Source of the DNA: Chrysoperla carnea
Taxonomy: Eukaryota; Arthropoda; Insecta; Neuroptera; Chrysopidae
Direction of reading: 5' to 3'
DNA length: 64,000 nt
Assembly (NCBI RefSeq): GCF_905475395.1
Contig: NC_058338.1
Location: forward strand, 37,268,935-37,332,934
Made by a program: the position numbers and the translations under genes. Below the pieces are notes generated by a model. That model saw only the letters and a program-made list of their open reading frames with translations, was not told where the DNA came from and did no database searches. Below, in pieces: positions 10,701-24,904 of the stretch (its first letter is position 1; the number at the start of each line of letters is the position of its first letter).

Positions 10701-13700
10701 TTCGCACAAAAAAGAGATTGATTTTGTTTTTCGTTTCTGTAGAAGCAGTATTAAATTAAAGCTTGCCTGCCTCATTCATTTTATTTATTCGAAGAAAGCA
10801 TTCAATAGAATGTAGATTTTGGGCATATTACATATTATATCCGGACTAAATTATGAATTGTGTTAGTATTCGTGATAAATTAGGCCTTGTACTAGCTTTC
10901 GTAAAGAATTAGAAATTATACTAGATTTCGAATAAACTTGTATATTAGCCCCGGTGCACGTTGAAATTCATCTTACAATGTGCGTAAGAAAATATTGTTG
11001 TAAATAGGTTTGTGTACATTACAAAATGTACTGTAACTAACTCGCTTTAATGTCGATTTAATACTTCAACGTTGCATTCGTAAAATTAATACTTACTCAT
11101 CCTTGGATCCCTGATACAAATCGTCTTAATTTTTGAAAAATCTCCAATGAAAAATATTTTTGTTGCATTTAGTAAACTCAAGTAACAAATTTAAGGGGCT
11201 TCATAAACCTAGGGATACTAGCAAAAATTAAAAAAGATTGAATATCGTTCGCGAAAAAGTAATTTCATGGAAACTATGAACGGGTGCCGTTTGAAAAAAA
11301 CATTGATTTGGAGATGCGGTTGAACTTTTTATCGCGCATGATGTCACAAGGACTCTAAGTATGTTAAATGTTGTAATTTCGTCAATTTTAAAGATTTTGA
11401 AATTTTCAGAAAATATAGCTGAAAGATTATATAAACGAAGTCTTTTTTTTTTGTCATACCTAGGTCTTGGTTTATGCAGCTCCTTAATATTAAAACAAAT
11501 TCAAAATTTAATTAATTTATTTATCATAAAAACAAATATTAACATTATATTTTATTCGTTTAGATTTATAGGTATTTAAGAGTATTTGACAAAGATTCAG
11601 GATTCGTGATCGAACCATGCTTTCGGTATTCATTAGAAGGGCAGAAAGGTGCGAAAGTATCATCGACAAAAAAATGGTTCAAAAACGAAAAAATCGAATT
11701 TTTGGTTGGATGTATCGCCGAATTAACAGAAGAAGAAGAAGGACAATTATTACATCCAGGCAAAAATGATTTTTCAGTTATGTACAGTTGTAGAAAAAAT
11801 TGTGCCCAATTATGGTTAGGACCAGCCGCATATATAAATCATGATTGTCGTGCAAATTGTAAATTTGTTGCAACCGGTAGAGATACTGCTTGCGTAAAAG
11901 TATTACGTGATATTGAAGTTGGTGAAGAAATAACATGTTTTTATGGTGAGGATTTTTTTGGAGATAACAATTGCTATTGCGAATGTGAGACTTGCGAACG
12001 ACGTGGAATGGGTGCATTCGCAAAGGAAAAATCACAGAATGAAGAAATGGTTAAAGGCTATCGTTTACGTGAAACGGATAATCGTTTAAATCGTACTAAA
12101 CCGAATAAAAATAATCAAAAAATACAGATGTTAGATAAAGCCAGTATTGAAAATAATAATACAAATGAACCTGTTGAGAAAGTTGTCACACCACTAAGTA
12201 TGCGAGAACTTCGACAAAAAGGTTTAACAAAATATGATGCGGAGTTATTAATTGCCCAAGGTTGCAAATTTTCGGATATTGATGAAGAAACAAATCGCAA
12301 AGGTTCAATAACAAATGTACGAAATGGATCGTTATTAAACGATAATGAGAATATTAGAACACGAGAACGCCGAAGTGTACGCCGAATTCAATCTGGTTGG
12401 GATGAACAGCATAATACAACATCAAACTCACAAACAACAACGCGTGCATCTCGCTTACAACAACGAAATGCTCGGCTTGCAAACCAAGATATTAGTCGAT
12501 CGTTGTCAGGGCGGCAAACTTTATCGAGGTCTAGTATGTTAGATGAATGTCAAAGTAATTCCAGCAGTTGTACAGGAAGTATCAGTGAACATGATTTAGT
12601 GAGTGATGCCACACAAAGGTGTACAATTTTTAATGGTGTACATGAAAGTGGACAGTTGCATCCGCGACAACAAAATGTTAATTCCTCAGGTATCATGTTA
12701 CGAAATCATAAGAGACTTACTGAACCAGTCACATTGACACCTGAATGTCCGTCAAAAAGTGGTAATAAACTTAGTAGTAGTAATAATGATATTACAAATT
12801 CTAGCAGTAATTTAGAACATTTAAAAAATTGTGAAAAAATTCCACGTTTAGAGTTAAAAGTTGAAGAAATGGTTAGAACGAATTTAACAACCGCCGAAGA
12901 ATCATCAACCAATAGTGTTAATGTAGATAATAATACCGATAAAAAATCAGTTGCAAAAACTCAAGTTGAACGACGAAGTAACGGCCAATTTGCACCAAAA
13001 ATTCCTTCATCTTCATTAAATAGTTTAACATTATCTACACGTCAGCCGCGTACTACAACAATTAAAACACAATCCAAAATAGGATTAACTGCTGCACCGA
13101 TGTCTTCAATACTGCATCGACCGATAACGAGGGCAGAAACACGTTGTAATAGTAATGCATCATCAACCGAACTTAGTGTTAGTGGTATAAACAGTGATGT
13201 GTATGAATTTAGCGAACCTGCAGAAAATAAAGATACAAGCGCTAATGTGATAATCCAAACATCAAACAGTGAAGAAACTGTATCAACAATCGGAGCTAAT
13301 AATATTCCGGAAATAAACTGTGATTTGAAGCAAGATACTGCCAATGGTAATTGTGTTAGTACTCAATTAGGTGGGCAAGATAATGATAATAGTCGAGTAA
13401 CACTTCAAACAGAGAATCATTCAACCAGTGCCGGAAATGATGATGCTAATAAAATTGAAACCTCAAACGAGGAATCTTCAAAAGTGGCATCATCTCCAAC
13501 GGCAGTCACCTCATCCAGTGAACCACCACGAATTTCGGGTGGTCGTTTAAAGTTAACACTACGTATGAAACGTAGTCCCGTACTGGATGAGGTAATTGAA
13601 TCTGGTTTAAGTGAAGATAATTATAAGACTGAATATGAAGTGTTACGTGTTGAGGGAGTTGATAGTGATCATCGATCATTCAGTAGTACGAATTCACATC

Positions 13701-13858
13701 GAAAAAAACGCCATAAAGCTAAAGATCGTCGGCGTGAACGGCGTTTGAAACGCAGTACACAAGATCCGATTATATTACATCCTCCAATGAAAAGACTGCG
13801 GCTCATATTCGGGAATGAGACGCATACTATCGATATCCCGTCCACCAGTGCCAACTGA
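7797..13858 (+). CDS. Suv4-20: Histone H4 lysine-20 N-methyltransferase Suv4-20 (KMT5B/KMT5C type), complete, 2 coding exons
   Basis: Coding exons are 7797-8114 and 11564-13858, joined in phase 0 across a 3449-bp GT-AG intron, giving 870 residues. Residues 24-54 ([10 protein letters not shown] and the following HKMN block) match the family-specific N-terminal domain. The SET domain covers about 107-235, with the NHDC active-site/cofactor motif at 198-201 and GEEI at 226-229. A cysteine cluster C245/C247/C250 followed by ERRG forms the post-SET zinc site. The family makes di- and trimethyl H4K20 from the monomethyl form in heterochromatin, with a role in genome stability. Residues after about 260 are low-complexity and rich in Ser, Asn and Thr, except a conserved-looking patch [14 protein letters not shown] and a basic segment near the C-terminus. 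The intron falls exactly between the N-terminal domain and the SET core. Confidence 0.96.
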
Positions 13859-14087
13859 CTAACACAATACCTAGCCACCACATTACGCTTCTCCTGGCAA
13901 GCGCTGCTAGGGCTTTAAATATGTTTTTTTTAAATAAATCAGCATGAATCATTTATTTGCACATTTTTAAATTCATCAAGATTTTTCATATTTCATTTTA
14001 TTTATTATATTATTTTGTTTCTTTTAATATCATTTTCAACCAATTTGCATTATAGAATTTTATGTATTTAATTTTTATATTTGATTC

Positions 14088-14093
14088 AATAAA
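14088..14093 (+). terminator. Candidate polyadenylation signal of Suv4-20
   Basis: AATAAA lies 230 nt after the stop codon and is followed about 20 nt later by an A-run. Another AATAAA lies near 13930-13940. Which one is used cannot be told from sequence. Confidence 0.45.
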
Positions 14094-14119
14094 TATTTTT
14101 AACTTGTATTGTAAAAAAA

Positions 14120-17100
14120 AAAATGGGAGCGTTTTCTTTTTGATTGGAAAAAGTACTGGTTGTTATTGCTTAAACCTTGAATTTCATTCGAGATTTTCTA
14201 ATATTAATTATTGTTATTAAGTTGCCACTAATTTAATTATACTTTTTTATCGGATATACATACACTCACACCGATTCCATTTGAATAGATTTGTAGAAAA
14301 TAAAGGTTTTTAAATTTATAGTTATCATAAAATCAAAGGTACCTTTTTATTTCTTGAAATTATCATGTAGGGTAAAATAGGTCTTAAAGATAATCAATTA
14401 GTCAAAATATTGTCCTTTTTTATTTCTGGAGTCAGTATGGACAAATTGCCATACAAAATTCTTTTTTGATGTTCGATTGAAGGTCCGATTTTAAAATGAC
14501 ATTAATTCATTTATTGTTAATTTTAAGTAAAAATGTAGACAGCTTTGATTTAAAAATAGTACTTAGAAAACAATCAAAAGAAAACGTTCTAATTTGAAAT
14601 AATTGGCTTTTTAGCAAAATTATGTTAAATTTACATGCAATTAAACACCAGTTTAATGATCAAATTTGAAGTGACTAGTGTTGGTTTTTCTTCACTTTTA
14701 TGGTTTTAATTTTTGTTAAAGATAAAACGAATATAAGTTTTTATAAAAAAAAGTATTCAAGTTTACTTCTTGTGTATACGTGAGTACACAATTTGTGTGT
14801 TTTTAGTTTCCCAAATTTCGAATAAATAACGACTTAAAGATTTTACTTAAAGATCTACCAATCAACCCTGCATTATGCCGTTTCAATTCGACTCAAAACT
14901 ATTTCCAAGAGGTATTAAAAGTACTCTTATAAATTTATTCACATCTTTTGCAAAATAAACGAACTTCTACGTAGGGTTATTTTTATAAGGCTGGCCTTTA
15001 AAATTAAGTTTCAAAAATTATTTATGAAAGTAGAAGAATAGGATAATGACTGATACTGAAATATATTTGATATAAACTGAGGTTTAATGCATATATAAAC
15101 AAATCAAAAGATGGTGGGTAAAATTGAGTGTTTTTCGGCGGATAAAATACCGATTTGAATTGTATTTTAATTTTTACCTATCATTCAAATTGTTCTGAGT
15201 ATAAAATATTTATACTTTAAACTTATATTAAAATTCAACACAATAAATTGGGTTTATATATGTAGGACCAGTCAAAGCAGCCGGGCAATCATCTAAAAAA
15301 GTTGTAAAAGTTCTTTTTTTGACAAATTTAGTTCACATATAGGTATTTTCCTACTCGTGTCAGAAGTAGGTAGAATATGGCGAAAAAATTATAATAAAAT
15401 AATAATATACTAAAATTTCAAATTGAAACCACATTTCGTTTTTTAGTTTTCGTGATAACGGGCAAACGGAAATGGACTAATTAGGTGATTTTATGAACAT
15501 TTGTACTAAAATTTTGTTTGCAACTTCGATATTTCTAAGCGTTACCAAATTGAGATTAAACTTACTCTGATATATTTCATATATACAGGGTATAAAAATT
15601 AACTGGCCACATTTTAAAACTAAATTAAATATAAGATATGGACACTTCCTTTTCAGATTTAAACAAGTCTTTGATTCTTCTAATCGTAAGCAAAATGCCC
15701 TTCATTATGCACTTCGATAACAAAACCATTTCTTATCTATCAATAGTGTCAATTGTATTTTATATTAAAAAATAGCGCCAACATTTTTCAATCGATGTAT
15801 TATGGTTAATGTTATAAAAAGTTATGAGAAGTGTGAAAAATTGTTTATAATATACCCTTTGGAGGAAATTCGCTAAAAAAAGGCAAACATGTCAGTGTAA
15901 TATTTTTTTTAAATTTCTTATTTGAACAAATGCTGTGTTTTCTTTTACGGTAACCGGAATATCATAAAGCAACGAAATAGAAAGTTACAGCCGTATGTTA
16001 AATACTTTCTAAAGTCAATAACATTGCCCAAGAGCTAAAATTAAAATACAACTTACATTCAACACTCATGAACGTGATCAACGAAAAACATCCCAATTTT
16101 TTACCACCTCTTTTCAAAGCGAACAATAATCATGTATGAAACGGTGAAAATGATATTTTATTTGTGCAAGACATGTTTTTGTCTATACGTAACAATTTTT
16201 TAAAAGTATTTTTCAACAATAAAAGTTAGTGTAATTTGAACAACAACAAAAGACATTTAAAACTATAGTGTTTTGAAAGAGCAGGAAGTTTGGAAAGAAA
16301 GTATTATAAAATAATATTACTGTTGATTTTAAATGTTTCGTATAAATATCTAAATAAAAAATGTAATTCTGGATAAAAATCGAAACGTAATTGTAATAAA
16401 GTGACGATTGAAAAAAAGTAATAATTTCCAATAATTGGTCTATGTACAAAAATTGCCATGCTTATTTTGAAAAGTTATTTTTGTCTGGAATAAAACAACA
16501 CGAATATTTTTCAGTATAAGTTCAATTCTACAAAATAAAATGAATATTCGAAAAGTATTGATTAACAAAATTGAAGAACATAAAATTTTGAATAAAAATT
16601 ATATGTAATTTTTATTATAAAACCCACTTTGGTCTTTGTTGGCTCGATTAGACTTTTGTATTTAAAAATGTTTGGATAATTAAACTGACCCAAAAACGTA
16701 TCTGTCCATCTTTCTGAAATTCTGGATTAAAATAGTTGCTTGATGAATAAATCAAAGCCTCCAAGGATGTTACGACCTAAAAATTCGGATTTTTAAGATC
16801 TAATTATTTGAAGCCGATCTTTTATAAGATTTTAATTCTGCGTATGAACTAAGTATACTTTTTGAACTTCAAATTTCAAAGCTATCCAACATTAAACATC
16901 AAAACGGGCCAGATAGGTATTCTAGATCAATACTGGTTCGCTTAAGCGTAACTCAGGCTATATTCATAATTGATTGTTGCATAAATTGACCTTAAATGAT
17001 CAATTTTTACTTGTTTTAATGTAAGGATTTGTTTAGAAACTTTTGATTTCAGCTAGGTTTTGTAAAAATAAATAAAAATATTTAACAAAATATTTTTATT

Positions 17101-20100
17101 GTGATTCCTGAAGATGATACATTTTAACAAAATGCATAATACAATCCAAAGAAATGCTCATTTCAATTTGAATAAGGTTTGGTTAAGTTGAACAGATTTG
17201 TCATCAATGTCACAACTCAATCGGAGTCCTGAGGATCATTATGTTATCCTGTATATAAAAATCATTAATCTCTCTTTTAACTTCGCTTTGAACCATTTCC
17301 AGCTTTTAACAAAGCTCATTATTTTCTCGATGTCTATTTCTGCCGATTCTTCCGGAATATTTTGAAGACATAGTCCTAAGATTTTAGAACGCCAGTTTTT
17401 ACTTTAATATTCATTTTGTTATTTAATCTAAGCAGTGGGGGAAATTTATAGATAAACTTACTACTGACTAGACTCTTACTACTCTCTGAAGTTTTACGAT
17501 TGAACGAAAAAAAGGACTTATTATTGGCATAACTTTGGTTATTGATACACTATGAACTGTTAAATAAAATTTTTGTTAAACGCGATTTAGCGCAGCTAAA
17601 GCCAACAATCCTATCAATGGAAAAAAATAGAATATAAGTTGAGGACAGATCTTTTTTTTTTTTTTTTGGATGTGACATTTGTTTTAGTAGCTTAGTAGCG
17701 TAGAGCACTCGATTAGTCATCAAGCACCTTTGAAAATTCACTCAAGCACTATAAGAATCAGTTTTTTAGTAAGTTTTGCAAAAACATATTTCTTCTAATG
17801 TTTTTGCATGAATTTTTTACTTATAATAGAATGTCAAAGCTGTGCAGAAACTTAGAATTCAAACAATATTGGACACCCTGTAAATAATCTTCTTTTGAAA
17901 TAGCAATCAGTCACTGCGTAATTAAATAATTGTAGAGCAGTTTAACAGAAAAAATAACTTTTCAGTAACTATGGAAGAATAAATTTTCAATAATAAAATG
18001 AAAAATGGTAATGCTAATAAAATTGGATTGAATCTTAAAAAAAATTATTAAATTATTGGATCTACAGAAATAACATGTATATACATTTTTAAATAGAATT
18101 AAAACAAAACATGACTTTTTATAAATAATAAGTTCAGTTTTAAGAATGAATGGATGAGTTTTTGGCTATCACACGTCATATTTCGTTTATTCTTATTATA
18201 AAATGGTTCTCTCTGAATTGGAACACTAAAAGCAAAAATAACTGACTACATCTTTTAGACCGGATATTTACAACAAATAATCAGCTGTATAATCAACTGT
18301 ATTCTGAAAGGAGTTGAGTATGCAAAATATAAGAAACAAATACTTATAACTCATTCCTATTCCTGAGTCCTTTAAAACCCAAACACCAATTTTTCTAGAT
18401 TTAAAATTGACTCATTTTAACTACAATTCTTTTTAAAGGCGTAGAAGTATGTCTTTTACATGACCCATCAAAAAATGTATTTCCTTAACCCTTATTACTC
18501 AAGTTCAAAATTTGAGAAGTATTTTGGTAGAATTATGCCGTCTTTGAGATATTGTAATGGTTAAAAAAATTGTTTGCTTGATAATTTTAGGCAGTACAAA
18601 CTTTTGAATTGTTTAGGTAGCATCTACGTGACAAAACAGAAAAATTCAGTAAACTGATTTTCGAAGATTGCTATTCTTCTTAAGTTATTGAATATTATAT
18701 ATAGTTGGGTATTGTATGTATTTAATACCATAAAATCAGTATATTCATAGAGGGAACATATATTATTATAAAATAGAGGAATACGGTCTTATTTTAAAAT
18801 TAATAAACTAGTATAATATTCGGTAACCCAAGAAGTATAACAGCTTTCGAAATTCTCGCCTGTAAATTTTTATTTATTGTTATAAAGAGATACAACCTAA
18901 GTTTCATCCCACACAAGCCTGTGATTTTTAAAAACAGCAAGCAAAAAAATGGTTTTTATAAAATTTGCTGATATTTCCAGATCAGCTTAGTTTTGGCAAA
19001 AATTTTTCCGGGAGTGGGAAAATTTATGGGGGAGAGGTATTAAGGGAGATCATCTTAAATAGAAGTCAAAGTAAAAAAGTGTAAAACTGAAAAAAGCATT
19101 AAATAACAGTTCTAGAATTGGCCAGAATGGCGCTTGTATAGACAACTTCTCTGTCCTCCTCTTATAACTATGATCACTTCTTTTAAAATTTACACCTTTG
19201 CTACAGCAGCGCCTTTTTTATTTATAATGAGATGGTCGGTCTTAATTACCTCTACCCTCTACAGTTTATGAATGAACAAATTCGTTGTTCATAATTTTCA
19301 TACTCACTACTTCAAGAAACTATAAAAATTTTTAAACTCAAAATTTTAATACAAATGGCGCTGGAAATTTTGTGTAATGTGTATAAGGTACAACTATTTA
19401 TTTGGATTTGCTCTAGATCAATAGCAGAGAGAATTGATCACTATTTAATTTTTTTTTTATTCTTTGGAAATTTAAACACATTTTTTCCATACGTAAAGTA
19501 TCACTCATAAATAAGTATCAAAATGTAATATTTATTTCTTCTTTTGTAGAATAATTTAAATAAATAAAAAATAATTTGTAAATAGTATTTAAAAATCAAA
19601 AAAGATTTCATATTTTGTGATTCAAGTATAGAATATTAAAATTTATAGTAGAAATTTTTATTCTTTTTTTTTTTTTTTTGGAGGTGATAGATTTTAAGGG
19701 TGTGCTTTAAGAATGAGTTTAATTACTGTAATTGTTCATTTTATGTAAAAATATCGTTTAATAAAACGGCTAAAATGTATAATTTGAATGTTTATAGTAT
19801 TAAGGATTGTATAATTCATAAGATACGGTGAAACCTAAATTTCTACAATAATTTTAAAGTGTATTTTATTTAGGTTGGCACACGTAATCGATATACAGCA
19901 AATAAAACTTTTATAGCACTTATTGAGCATTGTAAAATTCAAACTAAAAAATTTTGCGTACTTTACACTACAGTATTTAATATTATAAAAAATATCAAAA
20001 TTTGAATTAGATCTGGCACCATATATAGTTGTAGCTGCTAGAGATTAAACGGCAAAAATTTTTACTATTGTTGGAAGGTTTGTTTAGATGTACTTGGCGT

Positions 20101-22570
20101 TTCTTCAATGAGATCGCTAACAAGTTAATGAAATCTAATTTTTGGTTGGTCGTATGCCATAAACTGACCAACAAATATTAAATCTTCAATTTGGCTGAAT
20201 ATGCCAGAATTATCTTACCTCTCATTGCAAATAGTTATTTCCCATCTTAATTCACAATTGCGTGTGTAATCCGAATTTTATTAAGTTAAACGATGGTAAT
20301 TATAAAAAATAAATTTTTATCTGTATAAATAAAATCAAGCCTATTTTGGTCTGTGTGGATGGCGTATTACGTACACGCCTTACTATAATTCAATGATTAT
20401 TATAAAAGATATTTAAAATCACAGCCCAGTTCATGTCTAAGTACGCACAACGGAAAACCTACGAAAGATGCAGAATTGTAAACACCTCATTTCTTTGTTT
20501 ACGGTATAAATTCACCCTCTTAATAAATTGATCGAATGTAAATATTTCGCACACAAAAAATAATTTCATTCATAAAATTAAAATCGGAATAACTAGGTTA
20601 ATTTTCAAATAAATTCAATCAGCCAAGTATCATTTAACGTATTTTCAGAATATAATCAAACTGTTTAATATATCCCGAAAAAATAAAATACATTTGCTTT
20701 TTGTCAAAAATCAACTTTGGATTAAATTTTCGTAGTATTTGCCTGTTTTAGTTTTTATTTATTTTATTGAGTGCAATTTTTTCTAAAATATCACATTATC
20801 TTTGATAATTAATGCGTCAAACACAGTAACTTATACTGTATTTTGTTGCTAACACGGCTTACATGGTATAAAATCGAGTGAATTCGAATTTACTCGTATA
20901 AACACCGAAAGATATATAAATTTTACTTTGCCGAGGTGATAAGGCGATAACCGTACCCGGCGTTCGTATGTACCTTTTAATTCAAACGATATAACTTCGA
21001 TTAAAACTAACTTTTAAAATTTACGTGCTTGAAATAAATGTGTCATCGTAAATAAAATACTATGTCGTTAAAATAAGATAATGTTTTGTTATAAATAGTA
21101 CACTTGAAATTTAAATAAATATTTACATTTTTTAAATAAAATTAAAAATAATTGGCTATTTTATCAAATTTAATGTTAAAGCTGTCTGTAATAATTAATT
21201 TTCCTTATTACTTAAAACACACCCTTACACAAAATAATTTTAATTAAAAACAAGGGTTTGTATTTGTTGACTAAATTCAAAAAAATACAAAAATGTTTGT
21301 TGTTAACTTGTCTTTCAAAGTTTTGCTAATAATCGTTCTTTACGAAACAATTTTTGTAAAATTATTTCAAATTTGCACCGTATACAATTTTTCATTAAAT
21401 GTTAAATGTTTTTCGTTTTATTTTAATTTTTCTTGCTGTTATTTTTAATACAAATATTTTGTACTGCAATAACAATTTTTTAATATATTGTATATAAATA
21501 TATAATTATTATTAAAATAAAATATCTATGTGCAAAATTGAAAATAAGTTTTATTCAATTATTTGTGTCGAATAATTACGTTCATTAGCGAACCAATTAT
21601 TTTAAAATTGATATATTTTGACGTCAAAACAGGGATTAATTTTTATATTAATTATTTTATTTATAATAATACTCTTCTAAAAACTGCGGCCCGACACATA
21701 CTTTTACAGCGATGTGTTCAGGCTTCCAATTTTTGTTTGTTTAATTTTTTAATCTACCTTAATTAGTTAATTTTATCGTTGGAATTCCTAATTATTTCAG
21801 TACTTCTCTCTTTAATAGTATCGTTATTTTTGATAATTCCTTAGTGCTCAATTGTTTGATCAGAGATTTGTATATGATAATGTTATTTTTTCGATGACTA
21901 GAGATAGTAGAATCGATTATATAAGTAATTTTTGATGGTTTTCATTTTGTATAATAAATAATTATTAGCCACCCCATTTTTACGAAGAATGATTTTTTGC
22001 CGTAAAAAAAATTAGTCTTTTGTACTTTGTTTAAGTTAATCGGTAGCACATTACATATTATTATAATAAATTTTTCATTTTGTAGAAAAATGGCGGAGAA
22101 ATGGAGTATCGGGTTGTAATTAAATTATACATAAATGTTATGGTTATATGAAAAGTGATTTTTTTTTAAATTCCGGATTTTAACGTGACATACTTTATTG
22201 AATTTGACTTGAGGAATTATATTTACAGCTTTGAAAAGCAGGAAGCCGTGGTATCTGTATTGCAGCTAGCGAAAGTAAATCACTTTTTATTAATATTTAC
22301 ATTTTCTGAGTTTTTCTTATACACCTTCAATCTGAAAAAATTGGAAATTATGTTAATAAATATTATTTATGGAGATTTATTGTGGAATAAAATAAGTAAT
22401 ATTATTATAATCAAACGAAATAAAAAGTATATCAATTCTGATGGGTCTTAAATTTGCTTTGTGTTTTAAAAAGAAAGTTGGAGTATTCAAAAATCATTTT
22501 ACATCTTTTTACCTTTTATTTACCCGATTTTAATTGTTTTTTTATTTTGTATAATAACCTTTTTTAACAA
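14120..22570. other. Intergenic AT-rich DNA between Suv4-20 and UBA5 (left part)
   Basis: No coding exon, RNA gene or complete transposon could be supported here. Visible items are single CAGGG-type element ends (15586, after TATA, and the reverse-orientation ACCCTG near 17875), long T-runs near 17650 and 19664, and many short AT-rich stretches. All ORFs are short and lack recognisable domains. Confidence 0.5.
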
Positions 22571-22577
22571 AACTTAC

Positions 22578-22876
22578 CACTATAATCTTTTGATTTTTAT
22601 CCATTTTGTATTAGTTCTCATGTTATTAGATTATATGCATAGTATAAAATAATTTCGATTTAATTGTGTCTGATGTTTTTTACAACTAAAGCTGCATCTC
22701 AATTGTCGATCTTAAACGTTAATCTTCATTTTGTAAATTGATAAGAGGTGTTTTGCCACTATATCATCTTTTGATTTCTAGCCATTTTGTATTATTAGTT
22801 CTCTGATTATAGCATAAAATAATTTCGATATAATTGTGTTGGATGTTTTTGCAACTTAAGCTGCATCTCAATTGTG
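22578..22876 (+). repeat. Diverged tandem duplication, two units of about 125 bp
   Basis: Unit A (22578-22706) and unit B (22756-22876) share the order CCACTAT, TCTTTTGATTT, CCATTTTGTATTA, TAAAATAATTTCGAT, and a final GCTGCATCTCAATTGT, with small indels. The units are separated by about 50 bp and are clearly diverged, so the duplication is old. Confidence 0.65.
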
Positions 22877-23649
22877 GAACTAAAAAGCTAATAATAATCT
22901 GGTAAAATTACAATTTTTACCAATGACTTAAGTAATTTTAATTTACCAAATAATTTACTTTTTATTTAATAATTAATTAGTAACTAATGCAGATGCAAAA
23001 GTAACGAGACATTTTACGTTGCAATTTCAAATTGCAGCCGAGAAAATTTTTAAAAATCATAAGTTTATATTTTTAGAATTGTAGCAAAATTATCCTTATT
23101 ATGACGTCAGTATGAAAAAATTTTAATTGCAAATTGAAAACAAGCATACCAAGTATAGAAAATAATTTAAATTCGGTTGAAAATAGAAATGCTTGTTCTC
23201 AGTTAAAATAGCCTATCGTACATCCAACACCTTGGTTAATTATGTAAAGCTGTTGATTTGTTTTTTATGTCCCGTACGATGTAATGGCCTATCTATAAAA
23301 CACTTAAATGATTTCTTTTCCTTCTCATTGTAAAATATATATTTTTTTAAATAATCATAATAATTATTCATGTATAAAAATTATATAAAAAAAAATTCCA
23401 TTCATATTATAAGTTCCTAGATTGTATAATAATTTTTACGGTTAGCATTTATTATCATGTAATCATATTTCTTGTTGATTATCTTACAGTGGTAATAAAC
23501 AGTATTTAAATTATTTGAATTTAATTTATTCCAATAGAGTGATTTAAAAAAATTATTCTCAAGAAGCCAAAAATACGGGGAGTATAATGCATATGCAAAT
23601 TGTTTTCTGAAAATTAAGTTTGATTAAGATTTTTAATAGATTACCCAAT

Positions 23650-23840
23650 AGCTATGTTCAAACTTATACAAGTCTTTGAGCTACCCGACTGCGCAAAGGA
23701 GTGGTAATGTGTTTGTGAGTTTATGTATGTATGTATGTATCTATATTTGTTCCTTTGTGGCACTCTAGAGACCAAACGTGAGAACCGATTTTGATGATTC
23801 TGGCGTCAATCGATTTGTCTGAATCTTGTGAGTGTTATTA
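23650..23840 (+). repeat. Dispersed repeat copy (partner at 63320-63480, inverted)
   Basis: The segment holds ACCCGACTGCGCAAAGGAGT, a TATG microsatellite, GAGACCAAACGTGAGAAC and CGATTTTGATGATTCT. The same blocks occur in reverse complement and matching order near 63320-63480. From memory, similar sequence is common in insect genomes as a non-coding transposon-derived repeat; that last point is recall, not shown here. Confidence 0.6.
23722..23740 (+). repeat. TATG microsatellite
   Basis: Almost five perfect tetranucleotide units lie inside the dispersed repeat. Confidence 0.85.
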
Positions 23841-23915
23841 AAGACGGCAGTAATGAAAATTAAATTTGTTGTTGTAATTATGGTTTCTGGTTAGAATCAC
23901 AAACTTTGGACACAA

Positions 23916-24165
23916 TTGGCCAAAACAAAATATGCTCTTTTTGATGCATTTTTCATTACCATTTCCATTTTCGAACATCTTAAGCGGTATAGCGATGATT
24001 TCGGTACGAATGTTTGCTTTGAACTAATGGACGTACTGTCAGCAATATTCTTTGCGTTAATTGCACTTTATATGGAAACAAATTCAAACCATCCTTCAAA
24101 ATGTGGTTCCACTGACGCTGAAAAGTGGGGAGAGTAATCTTACTATAGTGTTCAGTCATACTCAT
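23916..24165 (-). pseudogene. Degenerate Tc1/mariner-like transposase fragment
   Basis: On the minus strand a 61-residue reading frame (24165-23980) contains QRQWNHILKDGLNLFPYKVQ. This resembles the helix-turn-helix-to-linker region of Tc1/Tc3/mariner-type transposases, where an ILKD..L.L.PYK.QL.Q pattern is usual. The match stops soon after and the next part of the domain is only faintly recognisable in other frames, so the copy is broken. No terminal repeats were found around it. The opposite-strand 73-codon frame at 23916-24137 has no recognisable domain and is probably a shadow. Confidence 0.45.
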
Positions 24166-24904
24166 TCCGATACCTCATTAGTGTATGTACATTATTTGGT
24201 AGTAATAATTGCAGTAATCCGACAAACAAAATGATAGCTTTATGCCTGAGCTTTGTAAATAAACTCTAAAGCCTGTTTTACAAATGCATAACCAAATAAA
24301 ATGGTAAAATTGAACGAAAGAGGTTATAAATATCTATCTCATTGGTGTAAACAAACAAAAAACCATATAATATATAATTTAGTTTATATCATTCACAACC
24401 CTAGTTGGTAAGTCAATTAGAACAAATTCTCTATTTTTCCATTTAATTTTATGTTCTAAGATAATGTTTACATCCACCTCTCCATTTTATATTAAAGAAT
24501 AGTAGAGCAGTAGTATAGTAAAGCAGTAGCGCAATTGGGAACAATGCAGGGAATAATATCTTCATATTATTTTCGCTTAGTTAATGTTGAATTAACTAAT
24601 TGAAGTTCAAATTTTCATTTAAAAAAGTTTAAATTGATTTGGGTTAGATTTAATTAAAATTAGGAGCAAGTCTTAGAATAACTTTTCTAATGTGACCAGC
24701 TTAATAGTTTTGATTGTTGATAGACATCAATCTAATTCTTGGCAATACATCATTCATTTTATTTAGTTGAAGTTTTTCCGACCAAAATGAACGGATCTTC
24801 TTCTAGGTAAAGTCTGCAGAGATAAAATCTTTGAAGCGTTCAAAATTTTTATTATAAAAATTAAAATAATATCTTTGCACAGGAAAATATAATTGTGATA
24901 AAAT

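Noticed and set aside
11566-13881. Several open frames in other frames and on the minus strand across Suv4-20 exon 2
   Set aside because: They overlap the conserved Suv4-20 reading frame, have no domains and follow its codon periodicity.
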